The position numbers and the translations under genes are program-made. This document shows, one piece after another, positions 24,647-36,151 of a stretch of 64,000 nucleotides of DNA; the first letter of the stretch is position 1; every line of letters begins with the position of its first letter. Source of the DNA: Paulownia fortunei (taxonomy: Eukaryota; Streptophyta; Magnoliopsida; Lamiales; Paulowniaceae). A model generated the notes under the pieces. The model ran no database searches. It worked only from the letters and a program-made list of their open reading frames with translations, and was not told the DNA's origin. Location of the stretch: contig CM033107.1 in the NCBI GenBank assembly GCA_019321725.1, positions 14,065,445-14,129,444 on the forward strand, in the 5' to 3' direction.

Positions 24647-25192
24647 GTGATGATTGGTTGCATCATGCTTGGTGTCTTCTCATGCCAAGAGCAACGTTTA
24701 TAAGCCAAAGAGATGACAAGAATTGATGCTTAGATGTTATGATCAATTGCAATGCATTTTATAATGATTTCATGCAACCTAGTCAACCTATCAATCAAAT
24801 TGCACCATTTTGCATACTTTTAGTTCTTAGCCAAATGTGACATATTTCAACTAAATATTTAGGCAAATAATCACTTTAAAATATAACAAGTATGGAGTAA
24901 TACAAATAACTCATTTCATGGCCATTTAGCACATTAATCTTCCTTAACTGAGATACTGAGCTTTTCACTACAAAAAGGTAGTTAAGGAGTATGTTAAATC
25001 AAGAAATAAAAGTTTGATCTCATATTTCATGTACTAATGCATGTTAAAGCATAACTAGAGCTATAGTAACAATTATTCATGTTCGTGTAATCATGCTATT
25101 TGTATGCAATAATCTGATAATGCGTACTGACTAGATGTATATTAATGCAACATGCTTATTATTGACTATCTAGGAGATAATTGGGCATTACA
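24647..25192 (-). repeat. E4 3' LTR, truncated (family B)
   Basis: It aligns with 47886-48435 of the family B solo LTR and with the right end of the E4 5' LTR. The LTR start (TGTAATGCCC on the minus strand) is at 25192, next to the end of pol. Everything beyond 24647 has been lost against the family A fragment. Confidence 0.8.
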
Positions 25193-28100
25193 ATCCTTCA
25201 TTCCTTACAAAAAATTCATCCTCAAAATTTAATGTATCAAATAATTCTGGATACTTGCTCTGCATTTCTTCTTCTCTTTCCCAAGTGGCCTCTTCTACAA
25301 AATGATTCCTCCATAATACTTTAACAAGTTGAATTTTTTTCATTCTTAATTTGTTTTTTTTCAATCCAGAATTTGCACTGGTTTTTCTTCATAAGCTAAA
25401 TCAGAAGTCAATTCCAATAGTTCATAACTCAAGATATGAGAGGGGTTTGAAATATACTTTCTCAACATAGACACATGGAAAATATTGTGAACACTAGATA
25501 ATGACAGAGGTAAGACCATTTTATAAGATTTATCACCAACTCTTTCAAGAATCTTGAACAGGCCCACATAACTTGGGCTGAGTTTTCCATTCTTTCCAAA
25601 TCTCATGACACCTTTCATGGGAGATACTTTTAAAAATATAGGATCCCCAATGGTAAACTCTAGATCTTTTCTCCAATTTATCTGCATAAATTTCTCTCTA
25701 CTTTGCACAATTTTCATTCTCTCTTATATCTTCTCCATTACCTTAGTAGTACGTTGAACTATTTCCAAACCAAGTAGGCTTCATTCTCCAACTTCATTCC
25801 AATGAACTGGAGATCTACATTTCCTTCTATACAATATTGATAAGGTACCATTCAAATTGTTAATTGGTAGCTATTATTATAAGTAAGCTCCACTAATGGA
25901 AGCTTCGCATTCCAACTCCCTTGAAAATCTGGCATACAAGGTCTTAACATATCCTCTAATATTTGAATAACCCTCTCTGATCATCTATCACTTTGTGGAT
26001 AAAATGCTGTACTAAATGCAAGTTTTGTTCCCATAGCACTATGTAAGCTTTTCCAAAATGTAGATGTAAACTTAGGATCTCTATCGGACATTATTGAAAC
26101 TGGTACTCCATGTAACCTGACTATCTCTATAATATATTAATGAGCATACTGGTCCATATTATACGTGAATTTCATTGGAAGAAAATGAGATGATTTGGTT
26201 AATCTATCAATATTCAGCCATATGGAATTATACCGTTTTTGAGTTCTAGGTAATCCAAGCACAAAGTCTATTGTAATGTGCTCCCATTTCCATTATGGAA
26301 TCAACAAAGGCTTCAACAACCCTGATGGTCTTTGATGTTTAATCTTAACTTGGTGACAAGTTAGACATTCATCCACAAATTTTGCCATATCTCTCTTCAT
26401 GTTAGGCCACCAATAATGTTGTTGTAAGTGTTTATACATTTTGTGCTACCTGTGTGTACTAAGTAAAGAGTAGTATGAGCTTTTTCTAAAATGTCTCCTT
26501 TCATGGCCTTGTCAAACGGCATGCACAGTCTCCCTTTATATCCAATAATTCCATCATGAGTAGTAGAGAAGTCTGGCCTCTTTCCGACATCAATCTTTCT
26601 TTTCAATCTACACAAATACATGTCCACTTTTTCACCTTGTTTAATTCTATCTTGAAGTGCAGGTTTCAACAGTAAGGTTGATAATGAATACATTTTTCCT
26701 CTAGGTATAATTTCAAGCTCCAATCTCTGCAAACCCAGTAATATTGACTTTTGTATGACAAAAAGAAAAGATGTAGATTTTCTACTCAGTACATCTGCAA
26801 CCATATTCACTTTACCTGGATGATAGTTGATAACACAATCATAATCCTTCACAAGTTCTAACCATCTTTGTTGTCTCATATTCAGATCCTTTTGGATAAA
26901 GAAGTACTTCAAACTTTTATGATCTATGTAAATATCATACTTTTCACCATATAAATAATGTCTCTGAATTTTCAAAGCAAAAACCACAGTAGCAAGTTCA
27001 AAATCATGGGTTGGGTAATTCTTTTCATACTTTTTCAATTACCTTAAAGCATAGGTAATAACATTCCCATTTCTCATCAAAACACCTAAACCATTATTTG
27101 AAGTGTCACTATACACCATAAATCCACCAGTTTCTATTGGAATGGTAAGAACCGGAGCTGTAGTCAATTTATGTTTTAATTCTTCAAAACTTCTTTCACA
27201 AGCATCGATTCACAAGAACTTTATATTCTTTCATGTCATTATTGTCAATGGAGTTGCTATCTTTGAGAACCCCTGAACAAATCATAGATAGTACCTTACT
27301 AACCCCAAGAAACTCCTTATTTCTGATACATTTGTCGGTGTTAGTCATTTATTGACAACTTCTACCTTGCCTGGATCAACGAAAATACCATGCTTGGATA
27401 CTACAGATCTAGTAATGCCACTTGCTCAAGCAAAAAATTGCACTTCTTGAATTTACCATACAACTGTTTTTACTTAAGAACTTGTAACCCAATTTTCAAA
27501 TGTTCCTTGTGCTCTTCTTTATCTTATGAATAAATTAGGATGTCATCAATAATACAATCACAAATTTATCAGTAAATTGCTTGAACACCCTATTCATTAG
27601 ATCCATAAAAGCTCTGGCATTAATTAAGCCAAAAGGCATCACTAGAAATTTATAATGTCCATACCTTGTTCGGAATGCAGTCTTTTGTATGTTTTCTTCC
27701 TTGATCTTTAATTGATGATACCAAAAGTGCAAATCAATCTTAAAAAATATTGATGCTCCTTGTAATTGATCAAACAAATCATCTATTCTTCGAAGTGGAT
27801 ACTTATTCTTGATTGTTACTTTATTCAACTCTCTATAATCAATGCACAATCGCAGTGTTCCATCCTTCTTTTTCACAAACAGCACAGGTGCTCCCAAAGG
27901 AGAATAACTAGGGTGAATGAAACCCTTATCAAGCATGTTTTGCAATTGAACTTTTAACTCTTTCAACTCTGTTGGTGTTATTCGATATGGTGCTTTAGAA
28001 ATAGGGGTAGTCCCTGTCATAACATCAATCACAAATTCAATCACAAATTCAATCTCTCGATCCAGTGGCAGTATCGGTAAATCATCTCAAAATACCTTAA

Positions 28101-28617
28101 GAAATTATTGAACCACATCTATATTTTTTAGCTTCAATTGTGCTTCGACCGAAGTGTCCAGAACACTTGCCAAATATCTAACACAACTTTTATTCAACAT
28201 CTTTTGAGCTTTCAAAGCAGTTATAATTGGTAAGGGCTCTGAGAATAAAGTACCACTAAACATAAACTGTTCTTCCCCAAGTGGTTGAAAAATCACAATT
28301 TTCTTGTTACAATCAATTGTTGCATGATATTTGGTAAGTCAATCCATACCTAAAATAACCTCAAAACCTGGCATTAGTAAAATAATGAGATCCACATGGA
28401 GTGTCCTATCACTAATCTGAATAGAGTAGGCCCTCAACATTTTGTTGGAATCCATTTTCTCCCAAGATCGAAATATCACACTGTACCTTACTTTTAATAA
28501 ATTTGGCGTAATGCCCAATTTTCTTCTTAAATGTATCAATATAATTGCAGGTATCCCAAAAATTAAAATAGTACCTGTGACTACAGAAGCATCTGCATCA
28601 GCTTGTTCTTGTGTCAT
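25188..28617 (-). pseudogene. E4 pol: PR, RT, RNase H, integrase, chromodomain (broken)
   Basis: Domains on the minus strand: PR near 28617-28339 (VTGTILIFGIPA...FEVILGMD), in which the stretch with the catalytic D-S/T-G is deleted (IPAIILI runs straight into LRRKLGI). RT 28044-27535 has [20 protein letters not shown] and MPFGLINA; the active-site FIDD is split, because the frame reads VIVLLMTS and IDDILIYS appears one base over. RNase H/connection 27038-26760 ([36 protein letters not shown]). The integrase zinc head follows near 26480, the core is degenerate from 26390 to 25880, and the C-terminal GPY-like part is 25717-25450. The chromodomain-like motif VKVLWRNHFVEEATWERE is near 25260-25320; a stop at 25188-25190 lies in the first bases of the LTR. 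The protein would have made and inserted element cDNA; it is dead. Confidence 0.85.
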
Positions 28618-29538
28618 TGCATATACTCTCCCTCAACTCTTCCTTACATTATTGGGCAATCCTTTGCTCTATGTCCAGGCTTCTTACACTTATAGAAATG
28701 ACTAGTACTATGAAAGCATTCCCGAAAATGATTCTTCCCACACTTAGCACATTTAGGCCTTTCAACTGCATTAGAAGTCTACCCAACTCTAGGACGTTTT
28801 TCATTCCCTTGGTTTGATTTTTTCTCTCCTTTCTTCCATTGGTTCGGAGTAAATACTTGCTTATTTTGTTGATGGGAATTCTCAATTTATATCTCATCTA
28901 AGTCATCCATCAAAGCCTTGTCCACTAATTTCATAAATTCTATTGTTGAGGATATTCTCACATCTCTTCTAATTTCAAGATTAAGGCCCCTTAGGAAATG
29001 ATCTATCTTCTAATTGTTGTCTCGGGCGATGTATGGCACATACTTGCAACTCTTTTCAAATTTTCTCACGTAATCACATACAGACATCTCTCATTGTTTT
29101 AACTCTAGGAATTCTTTTACTTTGAGTGACCTAGTATCCCCAATGAAATACTTACCATAAAAGATTATCTTAAACCTCTGCCAAGTTAACTTTTTCATAT
29201 TCTCTGCAAGCTTAGCTCCCACCCACCAGGTTCCAGCATATTTCTTCAACAAGAAAATTGCACAAAGTACCTTCTCACCATCGTCAATTTGCATATAGTC
29301 AAAGATAGTGTCCAATAATTTAACCCATTTATCTACAAGTCATTGATTATGTTCTTGGTTTCTTTGTTGCTTATCTAGCAATTGTTGTATCTATTCACCA
29401 TGCATTTTAGTCTGTTGTTGAATGAGACCAGTCAAATTATCCACTAAAGTATGATTACCCTCATGATTATCTATTGTCTTCCTTTTTAGTACCATGACTT
29501 GCTATACATTGCTCAATCTTATTCCATTCATTAGCCAT
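28618..29538 (-). pseudogene. E4 gag (broken)
   Basis: The start is ATG at 29538 (MANEWNKIEQ). An in-frame TAG sits at 29391-29393, before IQQLL. The core reads [20 protein letters not shown] (about 29230-29290) and [15 protein letters not shown], the gypsy gag capsid signature. Two zinc-knuckle-like segments follow: CAKCGKNHFREC, and FYKCKKPGHRAKDC with its first Cys changed to Phe. Gag would form the particle and bind RNA. It is followed by pol with no clear long spacer. Several stops prevent a full product. Confidence 0.75.
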
Positions 29539-29679
29539 CAATAAATGCATAATCATGACAATAACATAAAATGAAATATAATCAAGTAAACATAAAAGCA
29601 AATAAACAAATAGTTGATGGAGTTTCCCAACTAAGATATGTTCATATGCCTTCTTCTGTGTACAGGAATGACTAAACCT

Positions 29680-29693
29680 CCACTCTGACACCA
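29680..29693 (-). other. E4 primer binding site (Met-type, mutated)
   Basis: The minus strand reads TGGTGTCAGAGTGG, one substitution from TGGTATCAGAG in the core, 4 bases inside the 5' LTR end. Confidence 0.65.
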
Positions 29694-29697
29694 CAAA

Positions 29698-31698
29698 CTT
29701 AACACCCCTTAATCTAACTGAGAGCCTAAATAAGTTGATACAGTTAAGTCAAGAAATATTAACATTTTATCAATACTAGAGTTATGGTTTTAATAAAAGT
29801 TCCCCAGTTTGGTTATATGAGAAAAGAACTTGAATTCATTTGTTATTTCATTTCATTTTAAACACACCATTTACATAAATCAAAATTGAGTACATGATGC
29901 TATTATCCCGTCTATAGTTTGACATATTTGTTTACAAAATCATAACAGAGCAACTTAATTAAAAAGAAAAATAGAGTTTTCAAAATAAGCTATAAAAATA
30001 GCTCGAACCATGTTATATGAACAAATCTCTGTCTGGTCGCTCTAGAGACTCAGTCAATCTCTAAACCTATAATTTTCACTTGCATCACAAGAATCTAATG
30101 AGCTAAAGGCTCAATAAGGTGAAACTGATGCAATAACAAATATAATACATGCAAATCTCATAAATCATTAAATGCATTATTCAATTCAATAACTTTGTTT
30201 CAAAAATTGTTCTTTCGGGCCCTTGAAGTGTGGTACTTGCTTAAGAGCAATAGACCATGGTTTTCGAAACCTATTTAAAATGATTGGCCAATAAGAGAAA
30301 TAATACAAGGTTTCCATACTTGGTCTTTCAACCTCAGGTATTAGCCGTATTCTATCTTATTCATTATGGTTTTCCTATATTGGTTTTTCAACCTTAAGTA
30401 TTTGCCACCATTTATTAGGTTCGTTGGTCCCTCCCGCGTCCCTTGTCTATCCGACCATCAATCAACTACCATACTCCCCTTTTGATAAAACTCATTATAC
30501 TCTTAGTAGTATCATGCTTCATGAACCATGAATGCATCAAACATTACATCACTTGAAAAATAATGACAATCACATTGAAACATGAACAACATTATATAAT
30601 TCTTGTGATGCAACAAATGAAAGTTTCAACTTACGTCAAGTCCACTTTAAGCTAAGTGAAAAAGTCTATCTCTTTGGAAGGTAGGATGTGCTAAAGGCCT
30701 AACATAGTCAAATCATGTACCTTTCAATATCTTTTTAATAAATCACATAATCTATTCTAATTATAATTTTTTGCTAAAAACTAACTTAACTAGCTTAGTT
30801 TTAGCTTCAAGTCTATCCCACTTGAGTTTTCAATCACACAAAAAGATATTAAAACATGTAACCATCCAAGATACCATAAATTCATCTTAAGAAATATTGA
30901 AAAAGAATATACCTTGATTAGATTGGAATTAAACTCCAAAATTAATATTTTCAAGCTTAAAAGCATGGAAATTTGTTCTAGTTTTTGTTCTATGGATTCC
31001 TATGGATTGAATTCAATTTTTATGAGTATGAAAGTGTAGAAATTTGGGACAAACTTTGGAGAAGAAGGGATAGACATTTTTGAGGAGCTTCCACAAGAAA
31101 ATATGGATAAAAATGTTTTCTTTAACATTTCAAAGAGAGGTAAGTGGGGGGTGATGATTGGTTGCATCATGCTTGGTGTCTTGTCATGCCAAGAGCCACG
31201 TTTATTTGCTAAGGAGATGAGAAGAATTGATACCTAGATGTTATAATCAAGTGCAATATGGATTAAAATGATTTCATGCAATCTAGTCAACTTACCAATC
31301 AAATTGCACCATTTTGCATACTTTTAGTTCTTTGCTAAATGTGATATATTTCAAGCAAATATTTAGGCAAATAATCACTTTAGAATGTAACAAGTATGGA
31401 AACAATACAAATAATTCATTTCATATCCATTCAACACATCAATTTTCTTTAATCGAGATACCATGCTTTTCACTGCAAATAGGTAGTTAAGGAGTATGTT
31501 AAATCAAGAAATAAAAGTTTGATCATATATTTCTTATAGTAATGCATGTTAAAGCATAACTGGAGCATATAGTAATAATTATTCAATTTCATGCAATCAT
31601 GCTATTTGTATTCCCTAATTCGATAATGTATATTAATTATATGCATATTAATGTAAGATGCTTGTTATTAGCTATGTAGGAGATAATTGAACATTACA
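29698..31698 (-). repeat. E4 5' LTR (family B)
   Basis: About 2.0 kb, ending CATTACA at 31698 and starting at AACACCCCTTAATC, which matches the family B solo LTR start TGTAACACCCCTTAACC at 46141. It is about 0.3 kb shorter than the solo LTR, so it has internal deletions (for example, the segment around 47170-47470 of the solo LTR is absent). Confidence 0.8.
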
Positions 31699-32290
31699 TA
31701 ACGATACTAATTAGCTCATAATTCATAGCACAAAATAGGATGTTTTCTCATATTATAGATAGATTTGTGCACTTATCTTATGGTATTTGTGTGTAAGTGT
31801 GAGAATTGAAGAAATGGAGTTGAAAGATGGAAAAATAGGTTAAAGAGTCAGCAGTGCACTAAAATTTCCTAATATGGCAGTCTCTGTATTTTGGACTAAT
31901 TTTCCCCACAAATGTGATATATGTTGATCAAGTGGATAGAGAAATCTAACAAATAGAGCTATAATTCTTATGCAGACATAGAACCCAGTTTGCCCTAGAA
32001 AGAGGTTAAAAATTAGTTGAAAAAGGTTGATAGTGTTGTATAGACTGTTTTCACGCCCTGACATGGAAAATAGGCCCTGCGGTGCCAACACTATAAGGAA
32101 ATTTGGCATTATGATTCTAGAAGGCCGCATAATAGGGCCAATTGACGAGAAAGTTTTGCACCACAATAGGGAAAACAAGTGTCGTAGCGCCAGGTGGCAT
32201 AACAAAATTGTTAGAATCTATATTGTCATACACTTTATTACTTGGTGATCGGTGCTCTTGTGGTAGAAGAGTGTAAATTCACAAGATATC
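31699..32290 (+). repeat. E5 5' LTR
   Basis: It pairs with 35594-36151; both contain GATGTTTTCTCATATTAT and GAATTGAAGAAATGGAGTTG. The first bases are eroded next to E4. It contains GC-rich inverted segments (GGCCCT near 32072 and AGGGCC near 32136) in otherwise AT-rich sequence. Confidence 0.7.
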
Positions 32291-32297
32291 ATATTTT

Positions 32298-32314
32298 TGG
32301 CGCTATTGCTATGG
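32298..32314 (+). other. E5 primer binding site (Asp-tRNA-like)
   Basis: TGGCGCTATTGCTATGG, preceded by a T run, is the decayed counterpart of the E2 site. Confidence 0.65.
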
Positions 32315-32424
32315 AGTGTGTTGTTGCAATATTGAACTTAATTTATCTAGTTGTAGTTTAACCATTTTATTTTCTTTATTTTTGCTTTGTTTCTTTCTTT
32401 TTTGTTATTCTATTCTAGGCTACT

Positions 32425-33830
32425 TTGGTTGTTTCATTTGTTTCTGTAGGAGGCACTTCATTAGATGCAATAGTAGCTTACACACATTATTGGCTAACTG
32501 AATATGCCATAACAATGAGGACTTTCAGAAGTTGTGAAGTAGACCCTCTTGCTGCACTGACTGCCCAAGTAGATGCCTTTTCCAATCTTGTTGAAAAACT
32601 TTCAGCAAATGTCATATATACACCCCTTGCAATGCATGAGTCGTACGGTGGTTCTATACATGAACAAAATATTAGGAGACCAATCCATGGGCAACATCAC
32701 ATTACGATCGTGCTTAATATATATGAGATTACAATGAGCAACATGACACTATTTTCTCCAACACGTATAATCAAAGATGGTAAGTTCAACCAAACTTTTC
32801 ATGGAAAAATGGTCACAATTTAACATGGCCTAAACCTACTTATCCACAATCGGAGAAGTCTCTTGAAGAAGTACTGGCCCAATTCTTTGCAAACACTGAA
32901 TCCACTTACCCACCTCAAGAGTAGAAATTGAGTTTGGATGAATTTGCGGCTAAACTCATTTCCAACATCGAGGCGAGATTCCAAAATGCATCAACATCAC
33001 TTCAGAGATTGGAAGCCCAACTTATAGAGCTGACAATGCTCAAGCTAATAAAAATCTAGAAAATTTATGTTACACACTTGCAGTAAATGAAGTAGGGGAA
33101 GAACATGGTAGTATTAATATTTTGACAAGTGATGAAAATTAGAATCCCCATTAAGCATTGATGAATTGGGCAAGAGTGGACAATAGGAAACAACAAAAAC
33201 ACCTATTATTGAAGAGGAAAAAATCCAAGTTGTAATTCAATCAAGCCCTTCCCAAGAGCCATCATTGAAAGTTCCTTGCCATTAACTCCTAGAGAAGAGC
33301 AAGGTTGTATCAAACTCTGTGGTGGATAAGGAGGCCATTCTCTCACAACAATAATAATTGCAGGAGCATGAGACTATTAAAAAGTGCAATACTATCTTGT
33401 AAGAGAAGCCACCTCTAGTGCTTCCTAATTTAGGGAGTTCTATTATCTTTTATTCAATTAGAGACTCTAATTGTGAAATAGAATTATGTGATCAAGATGC
33501 GAGCATTAATTCAATATCATTATCTAATTTCAGGAAGCATGCACTAGATAAAGTAATGCCTACGAGGATGACCAAAGGATATGGTTGGACTGGTGATCAA
33601 TTCTTGTGCTCTATAGATTTTTTTATCTTTAATAAGGAAAATATAGTTTTATCTTTACCATGCTTGGAAGAACATTCTTGGTAATAGGGCATATACTCTT
33701 GTTGATGTACACAAAGCCCTAGATGCTATTTTGGATCAACCTCACCTTATCTATCCTGAAGGATCACCTACACTCTTAGAGCATGCAAAGGCTTAGCATG
33801 AGAAATACTTATTCTAAGATCCTAGATGAG
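32425..33830 (+). pseudogene. E5 reduced gag-PR with integrase-like tail
   Basis: The frame picks up gag at the same point as E2 (THYWLTEYA near 32475, aligned with the WP motif), then CEVDPLAALTAQVDAFSNL (32540-32590). SNTYNQRW and PNFSWKNG (about 32755-32815) and EKSLEEVLAQFF follow. Protease runs from 33418: LPNLGSSIIF, IELCDQDASINSISLSNFRK (about 33478-33537) and GDQFLCSIDFFIFNKE; the DxGAS site reads DQDAS. It is joined to EGSPTLLEHAKA (about 33760-33790), the same integrase-like tail as in E2. The gag core, RT, RNase H and catalytic integrase are absent. There are stops near 32823 and 33684. Confidence 0.7.
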
Positions 33831-35593
33831 CAAAGAAGATAGTAGGGCTGATGACTATAAAACAAATGCTTTTTTGGAGGCAACCCATGCTCTTTTCCCT
33901 TTGTTTTTGAATAATCTCTTAGTTAGTTTTTTAAGTATGTTCTCTTTCTAGAGTTAGGCAGCCTCTTTTGTTTAGCTATAACTTTGCTTTGTTTATGTTT
34001 TGTTTTCCCTTTTGTTGCTTTCACCTCTCTTCTTAGTTACAGATTCTTATCTCCTTGGTGGTGTATAGACTTTCATTGGACCTCAAAGGACACGCATGTT
34101 TGTGGATGTACTTCTAATTGAGAGAGAGAGAGAGTAGTTCTTTTTCCCTATGCTTTTTTCTTGCTTTAAACATTGAGGATAATGTTTGATTTACATTTGA
34201 GGGTGGACAGTATGTTTTTGTGAAAATTGATCCAATTTTTTTTTATTGAAGAATTGTGTGAATTACATATCTTGAGCGATGAAAGTTGAAGAGAAAACAT
34301 ATTTTTGTTGACAAACATGAGTATGTTCACATTTGAAATTGATTAACTTATCTTCATAACCAATGGCCTATGATAAAACTTAATTGATATTGTATATAGT
34401 CCAAAGGAAAGGAAGATTGCTAGTTTTATAACATGGCGATTCTTGTGTGTAGTTGATCTTTGTCATGATTTACGAATTTCCATTGAGTACGTTGTGTAAA
34501 AATCTTGTGAATTGTGTGCTACTTATTGTTTGATTTTGCTTCCAATGAGTTATTTTGGACATTAAAGGTGTTCTAGAACTTGCTTGATTACACTTTGAGC
34601 TAAATCCTAGATAAGTGGCAAATTGGGAGATGATTTAGGTATCTTTGAATCCTTTGTGCCTTTCAAGCTTACCATGATCACATTATTACCACTACTTTCC
34701 CGCTTGAGCCTCTTTCAAAGAATGGCATGTACAATGCCTATGAATGACGACCATTCGACTTTGTTTCTTGTAAGAAAACTATTCTTAACCCATGTAGCCC
34801 GAAAAACCATTGATTGGACCTAAGAGACATAATGTGACATATTGAGCATGATTTTGTGTAAGGGTCATACGAAAATATTTTTGGCATGAAAGTGAATGCA
34901 TTTGGGTACATGAGCAAGAATGACGAGAATTAAATTGATTGCAGTATCAAAGAAACAAGTTTGGGGTTTTTGAAAGCAAAAGAACAAGAAGTGAAGCCTT
35001 GGGATTCATAAAGCAAAAGATAAAAAAGATTTTGAAAAAGAAAGAAAGAAAAGAAGAAGAAAAAAACATGATTCCAAATGAGAAATGAAGAGAATTGGGG
35101 GAGTGAAAAAAAAGGATAGGAGTGAGATTTTATGTGCAACAGTTTATGTTCTCTTACTTTGTTTATCCTTACCTTTTTTGTAAGCCAATACCTAGTACTT
35201 ACGTTAAAAGCTTATTGAAGTCCTTTTGATCTAAGCTTGTTAGTGTCTATATTAGTGGAGAAGGTGTGAAAGTAAGCCTATGAAACACCTAGAAATGCTT
35301 TGCTTAGATCATAAGAGTCATTAGTTGTAGAATTCACACTAAGAATGTATACATGAAGCTTGAATTTAACACCACACACACATTCAAACTTCATGACTAT
35401 ATTGTTGAAATATAAGTTTGTAGTATTAGTTGATTAGCTTATGACAAACTTTTAAACTTGTGTGCAGTATAAATTGTTGAGGCAATATGTTTGTGTGATC
35501 AAGTTGAGTTATTTAAGATTGAATTATGAGCCTACATTTAGTTTGATTTTCAATTTTGGTTGAGGACAAGCAAAAGATAAGTTTGGGGGTAGT
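33831..35593 (+). other. E5 3' spacer and PPT
   Basis: The spacer starts with a GCTTTTTTGGAGGCAACCCATG block (about 33869) and includes AACATTGAGGATAATGTTTGA (34168), an A/G-rich tract at about 34970-35075, and the PPT GATAAGTTTGGGGGTAG (35577-35593). It parallels 20531-22290 in order and sequence. A GA microsatellite lies at about 34121-34134. No gene is seen. Confidence 0.7.
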
Positions 35594-36151
35594 TGATAAG
35601 CTCATTATTCGACATGTTTTTCAACACCTTTCATGATGTTTTCTCATATTATGGATAGATTTACACACTTATCTTGTGATATTTGTGTATAGGTGTGAGA
35701 ATTGAAGAAATGGAGTTGAAAGATGGAAATATAGGTTAAAGAGTCAATAGTCCAGTGAAAATCCTTGATATGTCAGTCTCTGTATTTTTGGCTTAAATTT
35801 TCCCACAAATATGATATTAAGTTGATTCAAGAGAAATCTAATAGATAGGATATAATTCTAATGAAGACACTAAAATTCAATTCGCCTTAGAAAGAGGTCA
35901 AGAATTAGTTGAAAAAAGCTAAAGAACATTTTCCAGACCAATTTCGATCCACGACACTAACTCTAAAAATCAGGTAGTAGGTTAAGAAAGTTTGGTGTCA
36001 TGACTCCATAAGGATACATAGCGGCGCTAGTTGATGAGAAAGTTCCATATCGACAAGGGTAAACAGGCATCGGGATGTCACTGCCAAAAATCACACAATA
36101 GTCAGGCTTAGAGTTTGGCGTCAGTTGTGAGTACCATACACATACGACCCT
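35594..36151 (+). repeat. E5 3' LTR, truncated by E6
   Basis: It starts TGATAAGCTCATTATTC after the PPT and is cut at 36151/36152, where LTR family A begins with TGTATACCC. Confidence 0.75.

Larger units (their letters stand above)
24647..31698 (-). mobile_element. E4: Tekay/Del-like Ty3/gypsy element (LTR family B)
   Basis: On the minus strand: 5' LTR 31698-29698, PBS 29693-29680, gag, pol, and the 3' LTR remnant 25192-24647. The 3' LTR keeps only its first 546 bases. Pol is nearly complete in length but has stops, a frameshift at the RT active site and a lost protease active site. The C-terminal LWRNHFVEEATWERE motif marks a chromovirus. Confidence 0.85.
31699..36151 (+). mobile_element. 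E5: reduced Athila-like Ty3/gypsy element
   Basis: 5' LTR about 31699-32290, PBS 32298-32314, reduced gag-PR 32425-33830, 3' spacer to 35576, PPT 35577-35593, and 3' LTR 35594-36151, cut by E6. The internal region (about 3.3 kb) has the same plan and recognisable sequence as E2, but the LTR is different in sequence and only about 0.6 kb long. It is non-coding now. Confidence 0.8.

Noticed and set aside
32425..32823. A 132-codon ORF as an independent gene
   Set aside because: Its residues from 32540 on match Athila gag, and it lies right after an Athila-type PBS.
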